NCBI GenBank assembly: GCA_022578605.1
Contig: MU394070.1
Location: forward strand, 434,001 to 498,000
DNA length: 64,000 nt
Direction: 5' to 3'
Origin: Camillea tinctor
Lineage: Eukaryota > Ascomycota > Sordariomycetes > Xylariales > Xylariaceae
Under the pieces are notes generated by a model. It was given only the letters and a program-made list of their open reading frames with translations, did not search any database and was not told the DNA's origin. How positions within the stretch are numbered: position 1 is the stretch's first letter; the number at the start of each line of letters is the position of its first letter. The position numbers and the translations under genes are program-made. Shown piece after piece: positions 22,704 through 33,638 of this stretch.

Positions 22704-25700
22704 ATGCTGAGCAACTCGCTTCGCCTTACCGGTGGCCAGCTCTTAAGAGCTGGTTACCGTTCGACAAACTACGCATCGCAAGTCTCGAGATGTTACTCCC
22801 TCACTGCCGCCCGCCGTCCTCTCGCCGTTGCTGCGCAGAGAAGATATATCTCTTCGACATCGTCTTCGCCTTCGCCCAACGACAATTTCCTGTCCGGCAG
22901 TACCGCCAACTACATTGATGAGATGTATATGCAATGGAAATCCGATCCCGAGAGCGTTCATGTGTCGTGGCAGATCTACTTCAAGAACATGGAGAGTGGT
23001 GAGATGCCCATCCAGCAAGCTTTTACCCCTCCGCCCACCCTTGTTCCTGGAGCTACTGGTGGTGTTGGACCTTCTGCCCTCGGCATGAGCGTTGGTCAGG
23101 GTGCCGATGTCACAAACCATCTCAAGGTTCAGCTCCTGGTCCGCGCATACCAGGCTCGTGGTCACCACAAGGCCGATATCGATCCTCTCCGTATCCGAAA
23201 CGAACAGAAGGGCTTTACCAATGTTAAGCCCAAGGAACTGACCCTTGAACATTACCAATTCACTGAGAAGGATCTTGACGAGGAGTTTAGCCTGGGTCCC
23301 GGTATCTTGCCACGCTTCAAGCGGGAAGGACGGGAGAAGATGACTCTGCGCGAGATTATCGATGCCTGCGAGCGCATCTACTGCGGCTCCTATGGTGTAG
23401 AGTTCATCCACATCCCCGACCGAGCCAAGTGCGACTGGCTCAGAGAACGAGTTGAGGTTCCCCAGCCCTTCAAATATTCGATCGACGAGAAGCGCCGAAT
23501 TCTCGACCGTCTAATATGGAGTTCCAGTTTCGAGGCTTTCCTAGCTACGAAATACCCCAACGACAAGCGATTTGGTTTGGAAGGCTGTGAAACTCTGGTG
23601 CCGGGAATGAAGGCTCTGATTGACCGAAGTGTCGACTATGGAGTCAAGGACATCGTCATTGGAATGCCTCATCGTGGTCGGCTGAACGTTCTCAGCAACG
23701 TCGTCCGCAAGCCGAACGAGTCCATCTTCAGCGAGTTTGCTGGAACCACCGGCGCTGAAGACGAAGGATCTGGAGATGTGAAGTATCACTTGGGTATGAA
23801 CTTCGAGCGGCCAACCCCCTCCGGAAAGCGCGTCCAGCTTTCTCTTGTCGCCAACCCCTCCCATCTCGAGGCCGAAGATCCTGTTGTGCTCGGAAAGACC
23901 CGGGCCATCCAGCACTACAACAACGACGAGAAGACGCATAGGACTGCTATGGGCGTTTTGCTACATGGCGATGCTGCTTTCGCTGCTCAGGGTGTTGTTT
24001 ACGAGTGTCTTGGTTTCCACTCCCTACCGGCTTTCTCCACCGGCGGTACGATTCACTTGGTTGTGAATAACCAGATTGGTTTCACCACCGACCCCCGTTT
24101 CGCCCGCTCGACTGCTTATTGTACGGATATTGCTAAGGCCATTGACGCCCCCGTGTTCCACGTGAATGCCGACGACGTTGAGGCTGTCAACTTTGTCTGC
24201 CAGCTCGCTGCAGATTGGCGCGCCGAGTTCCAGTCAGATGTTGTCATTGATCTCATCTGCTACCGCAAGCATGGCCACAACGAAACGGATCAGCCATCAT
24301 TCACTCAGCCACTCATGTACAAGCGTATTGGTTCTCACGACCCCCAAATCAACATCTATGTTGACAAGCTACTCAAGGATGGCAGCTTCACTAAGGAGGA
24401 TATCGATGAACACAAGCAGTGGGTCTGGGGCATGTTGGAAGAGAGTTTTGCCAAGTCCAAAGACTACCAGCCAACTTCAAAGGAATGGACTACCTCTGCT
24501 TGGAACGGTTTCAAATCCCCCAAGGAGTTGGCGAGTGAGGTCCTCCCGCACATGCCCACAAGCGTGGATCAAAAAACCCTAGAGCATATCGGAGAAGTCA
24601 TTGGCTCCGCTCCGGAAGACTTCAATCTCCACCGTAACTTGAAACGTATCCTCCAAAACAGAACCAAATCCGTACTTGAAGGCAAGAATATTGACTGGTC
24701 GACTGCCGAAGCTCTTGCCTTCGGTTCTCTCGTCACCGAAGGCCACCATGTTCGTATTTCCGGTCAGGATGTTGAGAGAGGTACTTTCTCCCAGCGTCAC
24801 GCCGTCTTCCATGACCAAGAAAACGAGGAGACCTACACGCCGCTGCAGCATGTTAGCAAGGACCAGGGCAAGTTTGTCATTTCCAACTCTTCTCTCAGCG
24901 AGTTTGGTGCTCTTGGCTTCGAGTACGGCTACTCGCTTTCTTCCCCGAATGCTCTGGTCATGTGGGAAGCGCAGTTTGGTGACTTTGCCAACAACGCACA
25001 GTGTATCATTGATCAATTCCTTGCCTCTGGTGAAGTGAAGTGGATGCAGCGTACTGGCCTAGTCATGTCGCTTCCTCACGGTTACGATGGACAAGGTCCG
25101 GAGCACTCTTCTGGTCGTATGGAGCGTTATCTCCAACTCTGCAACGAAGACCCGCGTGTCTTCCCCTCGAAGGATAAGCTTGATCGCCAACATCAAGACT
25201 GCAACATCCAAATCGCTTATATGACTACCCCTGCCAACTTGTTCCACGCTCTCCGCCGACAGATGCACAGGCAATTCCGAAAGCGTAAGTGATAATAAAG
25301 ACATGTTGATGATTATGAATACTATGCTAATACAATATACAGCTCTCGTCATGTTTTTCTCCAAGTCACTTCTTCGCCACCCCCTAGCTCGCTCTAACAT
25401 TGAGGAGTTCACCGGTCCTGATGCTCACTTCAAGTGGATTATTCCCGACCCGGAACATGAGACGGGAGCCATCAAATCTGCCGAGGAAATTGACCGTGTC
25501 ATCCTATGCTCTGGTCAGGTCTGGGCATCGCTGCACAAGTACCGTGCCGACAACAACATTGACAACGTTGCATTGACACGTATTGAGCAGCTCAACCCCT
25601 TCCCGTGGGAGCAGCTGAGGGAAAACCTCGATATGTACAAGAATGCCAAGACTATCGTCTGGGCCCAGGAGGAGCCGCTGAATGCTGGAGGCTGGAGTTT

Positions 25701-25887
25701 TACGCAACCGCGCATTGAGACTCTACTTAACCAAACACAATACCATGACCGGAAACACGTCATGTACGCCGGCCGAAACCCGTCTGCGTCCGTCGCTACT
25801 GGTCTTAAGGCCGTCCACAAGAAGGAAGAGCAGGACTTGTTGGAGATGGCGTTCACAGTAACGCAAGATAAACTGAAGGGCGAGTAA
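22704..25887 (+). CDS. KGD1: 2-oxoglutarate dehydrogenase E1, mitochondrial
   Basis: Two exons, 22704-25284 and 25343-25887, joined across a 58-bp intron (phase 1, restoring [17 protein letters not shown]), give 1041 residues, the usual length. It is the thiamine-diphosphate E1 component of the 2-oxoglutarate dehydrogenase complex of the TCA cycle. The first 45 or so residues are Arg/Ser-rich without acidic residues, as in a mitochondrial presequence. The N-terminal 2-oxoglutarate dehydrogenase motif ([21 protein letters not shown]) follows. The thiamine-binding region contains [10 protein letters not shown] (His about 323) and [14 protein letters not shown] (about 421-434), with the [10 protein letters not shown] loop. 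The transketolase-type pyrimidine domain includes [21 protein letters not shown] and [15 protein letters not shown]. The C-terminus ([22 protein letters not shown]) is complete. The ATG lies in strong context, GCGCCATGC. Confidence 0.97.
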
Positions 25888-26625
25888 ATTTAGAATATAA
25901 AAAAAAATCAACCCCCAAAAATAACTTAAGCATTGATATGGCGAAGGGTGCGCACATGGTTGTTTCGATTTTTCCTGTATTGTATCTTGTGTATAGCGGG
26001 CCTCGAGGATCAGCGGCCGGGGCAACATAGGTTGGTGGAACAACTTGGCTTACTCGAGTATTGCATTCCTTCATACCCTTCGAAAACCCATCCACTACTA
26101 TCATTTCTTAAACTCTAAGCGTTGTTATAACAATAGATATATACACCCATTCCCAAAGTGAATCACTGGTATGTCGACTTGCAACACCAGTGATTTCCCC
26201 TAATTCTTACTAACATATTTTCTTAAGTTTAGGTAGTTAATACAACCAATTCACTCAGCAAGCAATTATAAGATCATAGATGATTACACGATTGTCTCTG
26301 GATAACTTGGATAGCCCCTAAGAGACCGCCCGGATCCAAGCTTATGGTAGCTCTAAACTTAAATCAAGAAAGCATGCCAACATGCTCTTGTAACTGAGAT
26401 CTCGATGGAGCGGGGTATCTTGATATCGAGCAGCATCTACCGATACTCACCAATCGCTTATATAGATAGCTATAATACAACATATAATACGTAGTAATAA
26501 GTATTATAGCTGTTACTCTCCAGTTGTCAGCTTCAAGTCCACGTTTCGAGTTTCGAACTGTCCAACAACCCCCTTATTCTTCGAAAGTTGGAACGCGTAT
26601 TGGCTGAATCAAGTACATCACGAAC
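25888..26625. other. Spacer between KGD1 and the oxygenase gene
   Basis: AT-rich, no gene seen. It holds the KGD1 3' UTR, a 10-bp inverted repeat at 26161-26195, and the presumed promoter of the oxygenase. Confidence 0.5.
26161..26195. repeat. 10-bp perfect inverted repeat
   Basis: AATCACTGGT (26161-26170) and ACCAGTGATT (26186-26195) are exact reverse complements with a 15-base loop. It lies 274 bp past the KGD1 stop and 431 bp before the next ATG. It may be a transcript hairpin or a dyad protein site; no family recognised. Confidence 0.7.
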
Positions 26626-27697
26626 ATGGAAAAAGCTACAAAATATGTTGATCGGACGATCCCCGAGGCAAGATTCCTTTCCCACGAAAATCTACGTCAA
26701 AATTGGTATTAACGTCAATGCCTAGATCTCACTGAAGGACTTCTCGAGCCGTATTGATGAGATCACAGGGCAAATCTGCGATGCTGCCGAGAATGTTGGC
26801 TTCTTCGCTATTGTCAACCATGGCATCACCCCTGAAGACATGGAAGCAATGTTCGACATCTCTGATGCTTTCTTCCACCTGCCCGACAACGTCAAGGCCA
26901 CAGTGCCGTGGAGCCCTTTGAATGTCGGCTGGGAGAAAATGGAGCAGGTCCGGCCTACCACCGGCTTAGCTGACATGAAAGAATCATACCAGCTACAGTT
27001 CGGTGCCAACATGGAGGGCCGCTGGCTCGCTGACAAACATCTTCCGGGATTCCGTGACAGCTGCCTCGCCTTCATGCATCGCCTCCAGGCTATATCCGAG
27101 ATGCTCATGATCTGTCTCGCTCGTGGCCTTGGCTTTGAGGACGACTTCTTCGTCAAGGTCCACGATCCGACACATCCAGATATCATGAGCGTAATGAGAC
27201 TTATACACTACTTCCCCACACCGCAGCCAGAGGAGGCTGACAGGGTCGGAAACTACCAACGCGCAGGAGCGCACACCGACTGGGGGTTTCTAACCCTCCT
27301 TTTGCAACGCGCGGGGCAGGGGGGCCTAGAGATCTGCCCCGGTGGCGGTACGGGTTGGACCCGCGTGGATTTCAACGCGGCAGCCCCCGGATCCATTGTT
27401 TGCAATATCGGAGACATGCTGCAGTCATGGTCTGACGACCGCTTTCGGTCCACACTCCACCGCGTTAAAACTCCCTGTGGAGATCCGGGAGACTACTACG
27501 GCGAGCGCTTCTCGCTCGCCTTCTTCAACCAACCCATTGGAAATACAGTGGTACGTGGACCACGGGGCAAGTATGCGCCTCTTACTGGGGGAGAGTTCAT
27601 AAAGAGGGCAATCGATGCGCATTTCACAGCGCTACAGGAAAAGCTTAGGACTGGCCCTAGTGCTGGGGGTCCGTCGTCAGTGGAGGCAGCTGCGTAA
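26626..27697 (+). CDS. 2OG-Fe(II) oxygenase (IPNS-like family)
   Basis: The model has exon 1 at 26626-26667 and exon 2 at 26726-27697, giving 337 residues. Exon 1 adds MEKATKYVDRTIPE, which joins ISLKDFSSRIDEITGQI to form the usual N-terminal segment of this family. The 58-bp intron begins with GC (GAG|GCAAGA) instead of GT. The DIOX_N-type segment includes AAENVGFFAIVNHGI. The jelly-roll core carries the iron ligands His197-x-Asp199 (AHTDWG) and His259 (STLHRV), and the 2-oxoglutarate ligands Arg275 and Ser277 (ERFSLAFF). All key residues are present, so it should be active. Members include thymine-7-hydroxylase, gibberellin-oxidase-like and isopenicillin-N-synthase-like enzymes; the substrate cannot be read from sequence. 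It ends 184 bp from the end of an NCS1 permease on the other strand. Confidence 0.88.
26668..26725 (+). other. GC-AG intron
   Basis: A 58-bp intron with donor GAG|GCAAGA, a branch-like TATTAAC about 17-20 bases before the end, and acceptor CCTAG. Without it the oxygenase frame meets an in-frame TAG at 26723. No GT donor nearby gives a normal-length intron and a sensible N-terminus. Confidence 0.7.
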
Positions 27698-27881
27698 GGA
27701 GACGTAATGAAAGGATACAAGTGCTGCAGTGCGTAGCAATGAGATGGCTTCACACGATTATTTCATTTCCAAGGATGACTCAATTCCAATTTTTCCAATG
27801 TTGCTGATAACCTAGGGAGACTGTAACTTACGCGTTTGGAAATTCAATACAGATTGGATAATGATTCAGTTTTATATATAT

Positions 27882-29697
27882 TTACACGGTAGTAATGACA
27901 CTTATGTCCTTCACTGACGATGGCCCCAGATCATTAATGGTTCCGTCTAACCTACCCCGATCACTTACACTACAGCCAGAAATTACACTAGGTATCAAGG
28001 TATCCCTATCGGGGAAGAAGCAGTTCAATACATAATACAGAAAGGCCGAAACGAATAATCCAAAAAGCCAATTAATGGAGTAAAGATGCCTCAATCCCTC
28101 ACCGACATGGACGTTTTGCGGCGTAACTTTATCAGCCAAGCCAGGTAAGAGAGGTACGAGCACAACAAGAGTCGGTACCAGTGCGCGCCAATTACCGCCC
28201 CATCCGTAATGGTAGATGCCATCGGGATCATACAGAGCAGGGACGTCGTATTTCCGTTTCTTAACTATCCAGTAGTCACAGAAGAGGATACCGGCTATCG
28301 GGGCCATGAATACAGCATAAGCGCTCATGAACTTAAGAAAAGACGAAGACGTAGATATAATAATCCAAGGGCAGAGGGCCCAGCCACCAACCAAAGACGC
28401 AAATACGACGCCCCGCCGGATGCTGAACCATCGCGGCGCGAGGGTCGTGATGTCGTTAGCGAACGAAATGGAATTGGCGCTGATATTCGCAGATATCTGG
28501 GCTAGAAGCCAAATCGACGCACAGAAGAACGCGGCTGCGCGACCACCGGGTGAGTCCTGCCACTGTGCAATAATCTCGAGGGGGCTCCACAGCGTCTCCC
28601 CGTAGATCTGCTTTGAAGCGCTGGCAGAGATGATACCGAAGATACCAACGAGCACCTTGAAGAACGGAATACAGGGGAGCTGCCAAAACGGAGCTCTTCG
28701 CGTCTTGCTGAAGCGAGAGAAGTCCGAGATATTGACCGCGAGCGTGGAGTAACCCCCTGTGATGCTAGTCTAACCGAGAAGTCAATACTTGAAATAGCAC
28801 GTGAAGAGATCAGAAAGGTAATGTACCAGGTTAGACAGCCATAGCCAAGCCCGGGCCGATCCCGAAACCGTAGCCGGCGCGTAGAAAAAGTCCCCCTTCC
28901 CTCCGGCCCGAGCCGCGATCCAAATCACCATACCTAGGGCCATCGGCGTCACCGCCACGCTCTTAACCCAGAACATGTACTGCAGCTTGTGCGTCGGGAT
29001 CAGCAGCAGCGGGAACTGCACACACCAGTAGATAAAATAGCTCAGCAGCGCCCGGCTCGTCGTACCCGCCGCCGCCGGCAGCGCGTTCGACAGCGCCGCG
29101 TACCCGGGCCACAGCGCCGTCACGATGGCCGTGACGCAGGCGCCCCCGTTCACGCCCTGCACGCCGACGTAGAACAGCGCCACGACGGCCCGCGCCGCCA
29201 CGCACGCGTAGCTCGCCCGGTACCCGTAGCTCGCGCGCACGGCGACCGGGAACGCCACGTGCAGGTCCGCGCCTATGGCCCCGTTGAGCACCGTCGGCAC
29301 CGCGTTGCATAGCGCCGCCACCAGCACGATCAGGATCGCGTCCGTGGCCGTCAGCCCCGTCGCGACGATGGCGCTGGCTGCGCTCCAGGAGGTGACGGTC
29401 ACAAGGTCGGAGTACCAGTATCCGATGAAGGCCCAAGGGGTCCAGGTCTGCCGGGCTGGGGGAACGGGATCTTGGTCTATTGGACATGGAGTGGGAGAAA
29501 AGGGTTAGTGCGATTCTTGTCTCTGGTGGGTTGTAAATAAGGGGCAACGTACCAGTATTGGTCCAGACGTGAGCCGGTGCGATGCTACTTGGCTGTTTTG
29601 GCAGCTTCCAGCTACGAGGATCAGTCAAACGAGTCTGTATCTTTCCCCTCACTTCGCGAGCGCGCTTTTTGAATACCTTGAGAGTTGGTATGGCCAT
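27882..29697 (-). CDS. NCS1 nucleobase-type permease
   Basis: Three exons, 29697-29553, 29476-28827 and 28769-27882, with introns of 76 and 57 bp, give 560 residues. NCS1 (nucleobase:cation symporter-1) proteins of the Fur4/Fui1/Dal4/Thi7 branch import uracil, uridine, allantoin, thiamine or related rings across the plasma membrane. Seen here are the cytosolic N-terminus and W-x-P-W-A-F-I-G-Y-W at helix 1, ASYGYRASYACVAARAVVALFY, the SITGGYSTLAVNISDFSR region restored by the second splice, and NSISFANDITTLAP. All of these are typical of the Fur-type subfamily, and about 12 hydrophobic segments are visible. Exon 2 is unusually GC-rich compared with exon 3. Which ring is carried is unknown. Its tail-to-tail neighbour is a 2OG oxygenase. 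Confidence 0.9.
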
Positions 29698-32091
29698 TTG
29701 CGCTTATGATATGAAAATACGATCAAAGGCAGAGGGAGATCGTGTATGCTTAAAAATAAGATTTCTATGTATACTCTTTTATTAAGGGGGGAGACTAGTC
29801 TTCTATATACCTAAGACGAGTGAGATTCTTGCCTGTAGTGGATAGTATCTTAAGTAGGTGAGATATGTATAATAATCTAAATCACATATACACATCTCTC
29901 AACCATCTTAGTCTGGCGGTTGCATTATCTATGTTGGAGTGCTAAGCTTGAATAGCAGTGCAAATACTGTACAGGTTTACGTCCTGTCGTTCTCACATGT
30001 CACCAGCTTCATATATGCTACAGATAAACGAGTATGTCATATAAGCTAGACACCCGGTTCATGCGTGTCCCGGGGAAATGTGTGTCTTCCGTATCATGGA
30101 TTACATTCTGGAAGAAATATATTGTTGAAAGTACCTACCTACTTGGGTTACTATACAATCCTAACAACACTCCTTTCATCCGTTATGAACATATTTGTCT
30201 GTTTAAACACAGCTCTGGGTTGGTAGCTTTAACTTTCTAATTAAACACACATATGCCTTGCCTTCAGGATAAGATTTCATGTTTCTCGCGACATTAACGA
30301 AAATATCCATTGCTCATCCCAGTGTGTATTTCCTTCAATATTAGGTAAGTAAATTTTCATAAAAGCAAAAGGAAAACGGCGGACTTTTCAAACCAAATAT
30401 CGTTCAAGGTATTCTCTCGAATATTTCTTTCATATCGAGCAAGGTTGATAGATTAGCAGACTAGCCTAAACTAGGGGGTTGTCTCTCGTCTTTCGGTGGT
30501 GTTGATACGCGGCTTCTTACTTGTATGGCACTTGGATGTAACCCTGTGTCAGATAGTTGCATGGTGCTAGCCTATAGGGAAGATACATATCATCGTACTA
30601 GATGCCGATGTGTAGGGGAAGAGGGGAAGGTAGCTGGGTATTCAGTGTACTTGATATATTGCTCCATGAAAGCTTGTTTTCAATCCATGAAGACCATCAG
30701 ATAGCTTAATCGTATGTATTCTGCGGGGTTATGTCACGTCCTAACCCCCATATCAAACAACGCTGCTATACCAACACAGTGTTTCTTTACCTTTGTCCCG
30801 ATCAAGTCTCATTTTGCGATACATTAACCACACCAGCTGGGGCTTGCTGCAGACCTAGCTGGTAGCGACTCTCCAGTGTTTTCTTTTTCAAAGGTAATAG
30901 CGTGTGTTCCCAAATAGCTATATTTTACCTCACTATGAAGATGACAATGTCAATAACGAAGACGAAGATGGCAGCGGCAGTACCCCTCTTTTTGGTGAGA
31001 TCTCAATATATGTTTCCAAGACCTAGGCAAGGTAACAGCATATTTATTACCTATGAATGATGACTTCAAGGGTTGAAGGACAAGTATCATTATTGGACAC
31101 CCAAGAGTCTCATAAATTATAACCAATCGCCAAAATCATCGTCAAGACCTCTTTATAACAGGTTGTTGCCACACACGTCTCCCGGAGACGAGCTAATAGA
31201 AAGATACCAATAGCGCTCATAGGAATCGAACCTACACTTACTATTAAACTCGCCAAGTCCCGGTTCCACTGATATGATGAAAACCTGTCTATTTAGGAGA
31301 ATTGTAGGTGTTGATGTGAATAGTGCAACACACCGAAGATTTCTAGCTGACATTTCTGGAAGGGAAATTCATGATTCAAACTCATGGGAGTCGCTTAGAA
31401 AAAAAAATCCTGATACTTTACAGCATAAGTCGGAGATGTTTCTAAACGACGACGTTATAGGGCGTGATAAAAATGAGAGAAAGAGCCAATCGATTACGAA
31501 GTTCAGCCGGACCATCTTACTTTGAGAAGCACTTATAAGTGACAGCGTTCTTCTCTCAGCTCCCTAGGTGCTAGGTAATAGGTTATACATCTTTATTGAA
31601 GCTGCTCTTCAGGATCGAGAACCACGTTGGTTGGAACGGTGCCCCACCCCACCTACCGGGTATAAAGCATAACTTAACTCATCTGCTTGGATGGGCACTC
31701 TTGGCATGCAATGGTATCGTGAGTGACGAATAGTAATAGCCCATCCTAAGTTGTTGTTTTCTGTTGCATTCATAACTGCCGACTTCGGTAACCCTCGCCC
31801 TATCGTGACCGATAGATGGGGAGAAAGATAATGCTGTTTACATAACTTTTTTGACTACCAGCTATGTTGGCTCACTACTGCACGAAGTCGATTCAAAAAA
31901 AATTATAGAGCACACCTATGTTATCTTCAACCTTTTCGTTTCAGAAAAGAATACTACGCGCTCTCGTTTAGTATCCGGGAACCAGACATAGAGATATAAT
32001 TATTACGGCTCCATACCCTTGCTCTAGTAGCATCATTGTTCACTAGTGAGGCCCTCCCGCGGATTTCAAGAGCAACCAGAACCCAGTCAAG
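29698..32091. other. Gene-free spacer, 2.4 kb
   Basis: AT-rich; no coding potential seen. It contains a TTAAGGGGGGAG word at 29783-29794 and a tRNA T-arm-like sequence on the minus strand at about 31206-31232 that lacks the rest of a tRNA. The right end is the presumed promoter of the MFS gene. Confidence 0.5.
29783..29794 (+). repeat. Polypurine-tract-like word TTAAGGGGGGAG
   Basis: Same word as at 5668 and, reversed, near 52251. It resembles the polypurine tract that primes plus-strand synthesis just before the 3' LTR of retrotransposons. No LTR is recognised beside it. Confidence 0.35.
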
Positions 32092-33610
32092 ATGTCTACT
32101 GCTCTCGGGGCAGTAGGTGACATACCATCGTTTGCGGATTTGGAAATGGGCGAGCCGACAGCAGCTACAGGCGACTGCCAGAAGCAAAGTAAAGAGGGTT
32201 CATCAGAGCAATATCAAGATGAGACCACATCTCCCGGCAACTCACAGAAGCCGTCTCTAGAACGATGGAATGTGCCTTCCATTAACAAGTACCGGTATCT
32301 GACGACGATCCTGTGCTTCATTATCATGGGGATGAATGATGCCGCCATAGGTGCTCTTATACCCTACGTAAGCCAGACCCATGTGAAAAGGCGAGCACGA
32401 GAACGTCCAACGTACTGATAGAGATTGTCAGATTGGACCATACTATGATGTTTCATACACAGTCATATCTTTAATATTCCTAGCGCCGTGGGGGGGTTAC
32501 CTCGTTGCTGCCTTCAGCAATAATCTTATTCACCACTACTTCGGGCAGAGGGGCGTCGCCGTCCTAGGGCCCCTAACTCGGATCCTGGGCTATATAGCGC
32601 TCAGCGTTCATCCTCCGTTCGCTGCTCTACCGCCACTCATGCTGTTGCCCGGGTTCGGTAGCGGAATCGAGGACAGCGCGTGGAACGCGTGGATCGGTAA
32701 CATGGAGTCGGCCAATGAACTTCTTGGCTTCATTCACGGGGGTTACGGGCTAGGGGCTACAATCGGACCGTTGATTGCAACAGCGATGGTAGCCAAGGTC
32801 GGCCTCGCATGGTACACATTCTATTATCTGATGCTTGGCTTGTCAGTGCTCGAGATCTGTTTTACAACCACGACCTTTTGGACAGCTACAGGTGCAGTAT
32901 ACCGCGCAGTTCACGCATCCAAGAACGACGGGACGAGAACAACTACTAGAACTGTCATGGCTAAACCCATCCCCTGGTTGGTTGCCATTTTCCTCTTGGG
33001 ATATGTAGGGGCTGAAGTGAGTTTAGGGGGTTGGATTGTCTCGTTTATGCTTGATGTCCGACACGCCGCACCGTTCAACGCTGGCCTTACAGTTGTATTC
33101 TTTTGGCTAGGATTGACAGTTGGGCGAGTCACATTGGGGTTTGTGACTGGCCGCATAGGTGAGAAGCTAGCCATTATCGTCTACCTTCTCTTGTCCATTT
33201 CCTTACAACTTCTATACTGGCTTATTCCAAATTTCATTACCTCGGCAATCTTCGTTGCTTTCGAGGGCTTCTTCCTAGGCCCGCTCTTCCCAGCTGCCAT
33301 TATCGCAGCTACAAAACTACTCCCGAGTGACAATCACGTCTCTGCAATCGGGTTTGCCGCTGCTTTTGGGGGCGGTGGAGCCGCCGTGTTCCCCTTTGCC
33401 ATTGGGGCAATTGCAGAAAGCCGTGGTGTGTGGGTGCTTCAACCCATCATACTTGCTATTCTTGCTTTTATCTTCTTTGTATGGTTGTGTTTGCCAGGTG
33501 GATTACGACCTGGCGGTCTGGAGCACGCGCGAGATACCAATGAGAAGATAGGTCACCAGGTTTTAATAGTTTTCGAGAAGCTTCCGTATAGATTAGGTAA
33601 AGGGCAGTGA
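32092..33610 (+). CDS. MFS transporter, Bsc6-like
   Basis: Two exons, 32092-32367 and 32432-33610, with a 64-bp GTAAGC..CAG intron in phase 0, give 484 residues. The major facilitator superfamily protein has a cytosolic N-terminus of about 65 residues rich in Ser, Gln and Glu, then about 12 membrane spans. The join gives GALIPYIGPYYDVSYTVISLIFLAP, the loop and second helix typical of the fungal Bsc6-type branch (related to FHS/fucose-permease-like carriers). Other marks are FIHGGYGLGATIGPL, GWIVSFML, FFWLGLTVGRVTLG and FEGFFLGPLFPA. Substrate is unknown. The ATG has the context TCAAGATG. The stop codon is only 28 bp from the end of the opposing TYW4 gene, so the 3' ends of the two transcripts probably overlap. 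Confidence 0.88.
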
Positions 33611-33638
33611 TGCCCCCTTCCGCAAAATCTACTACCTT

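Noticed and set aside
22743..23411. 222-codon minus-strand open frame
   Set aside because: Lies opposite KGD1 coding sequence and shows no family pattern; a shadow of a codon-biased exon.
28963..29697. 244-codon frame starting at the permease ATG
   Set aside because: Shares exon 1, then reads through the first intron into a wrong frame of GC-rich exon 2; splicing at 29553/29476 gives the proper membrane protein.
31200..31290. tRNA gene
   Set aside because: Only the T-arm is convincing; the acceptor strands do not pair and no D-arm is seen.
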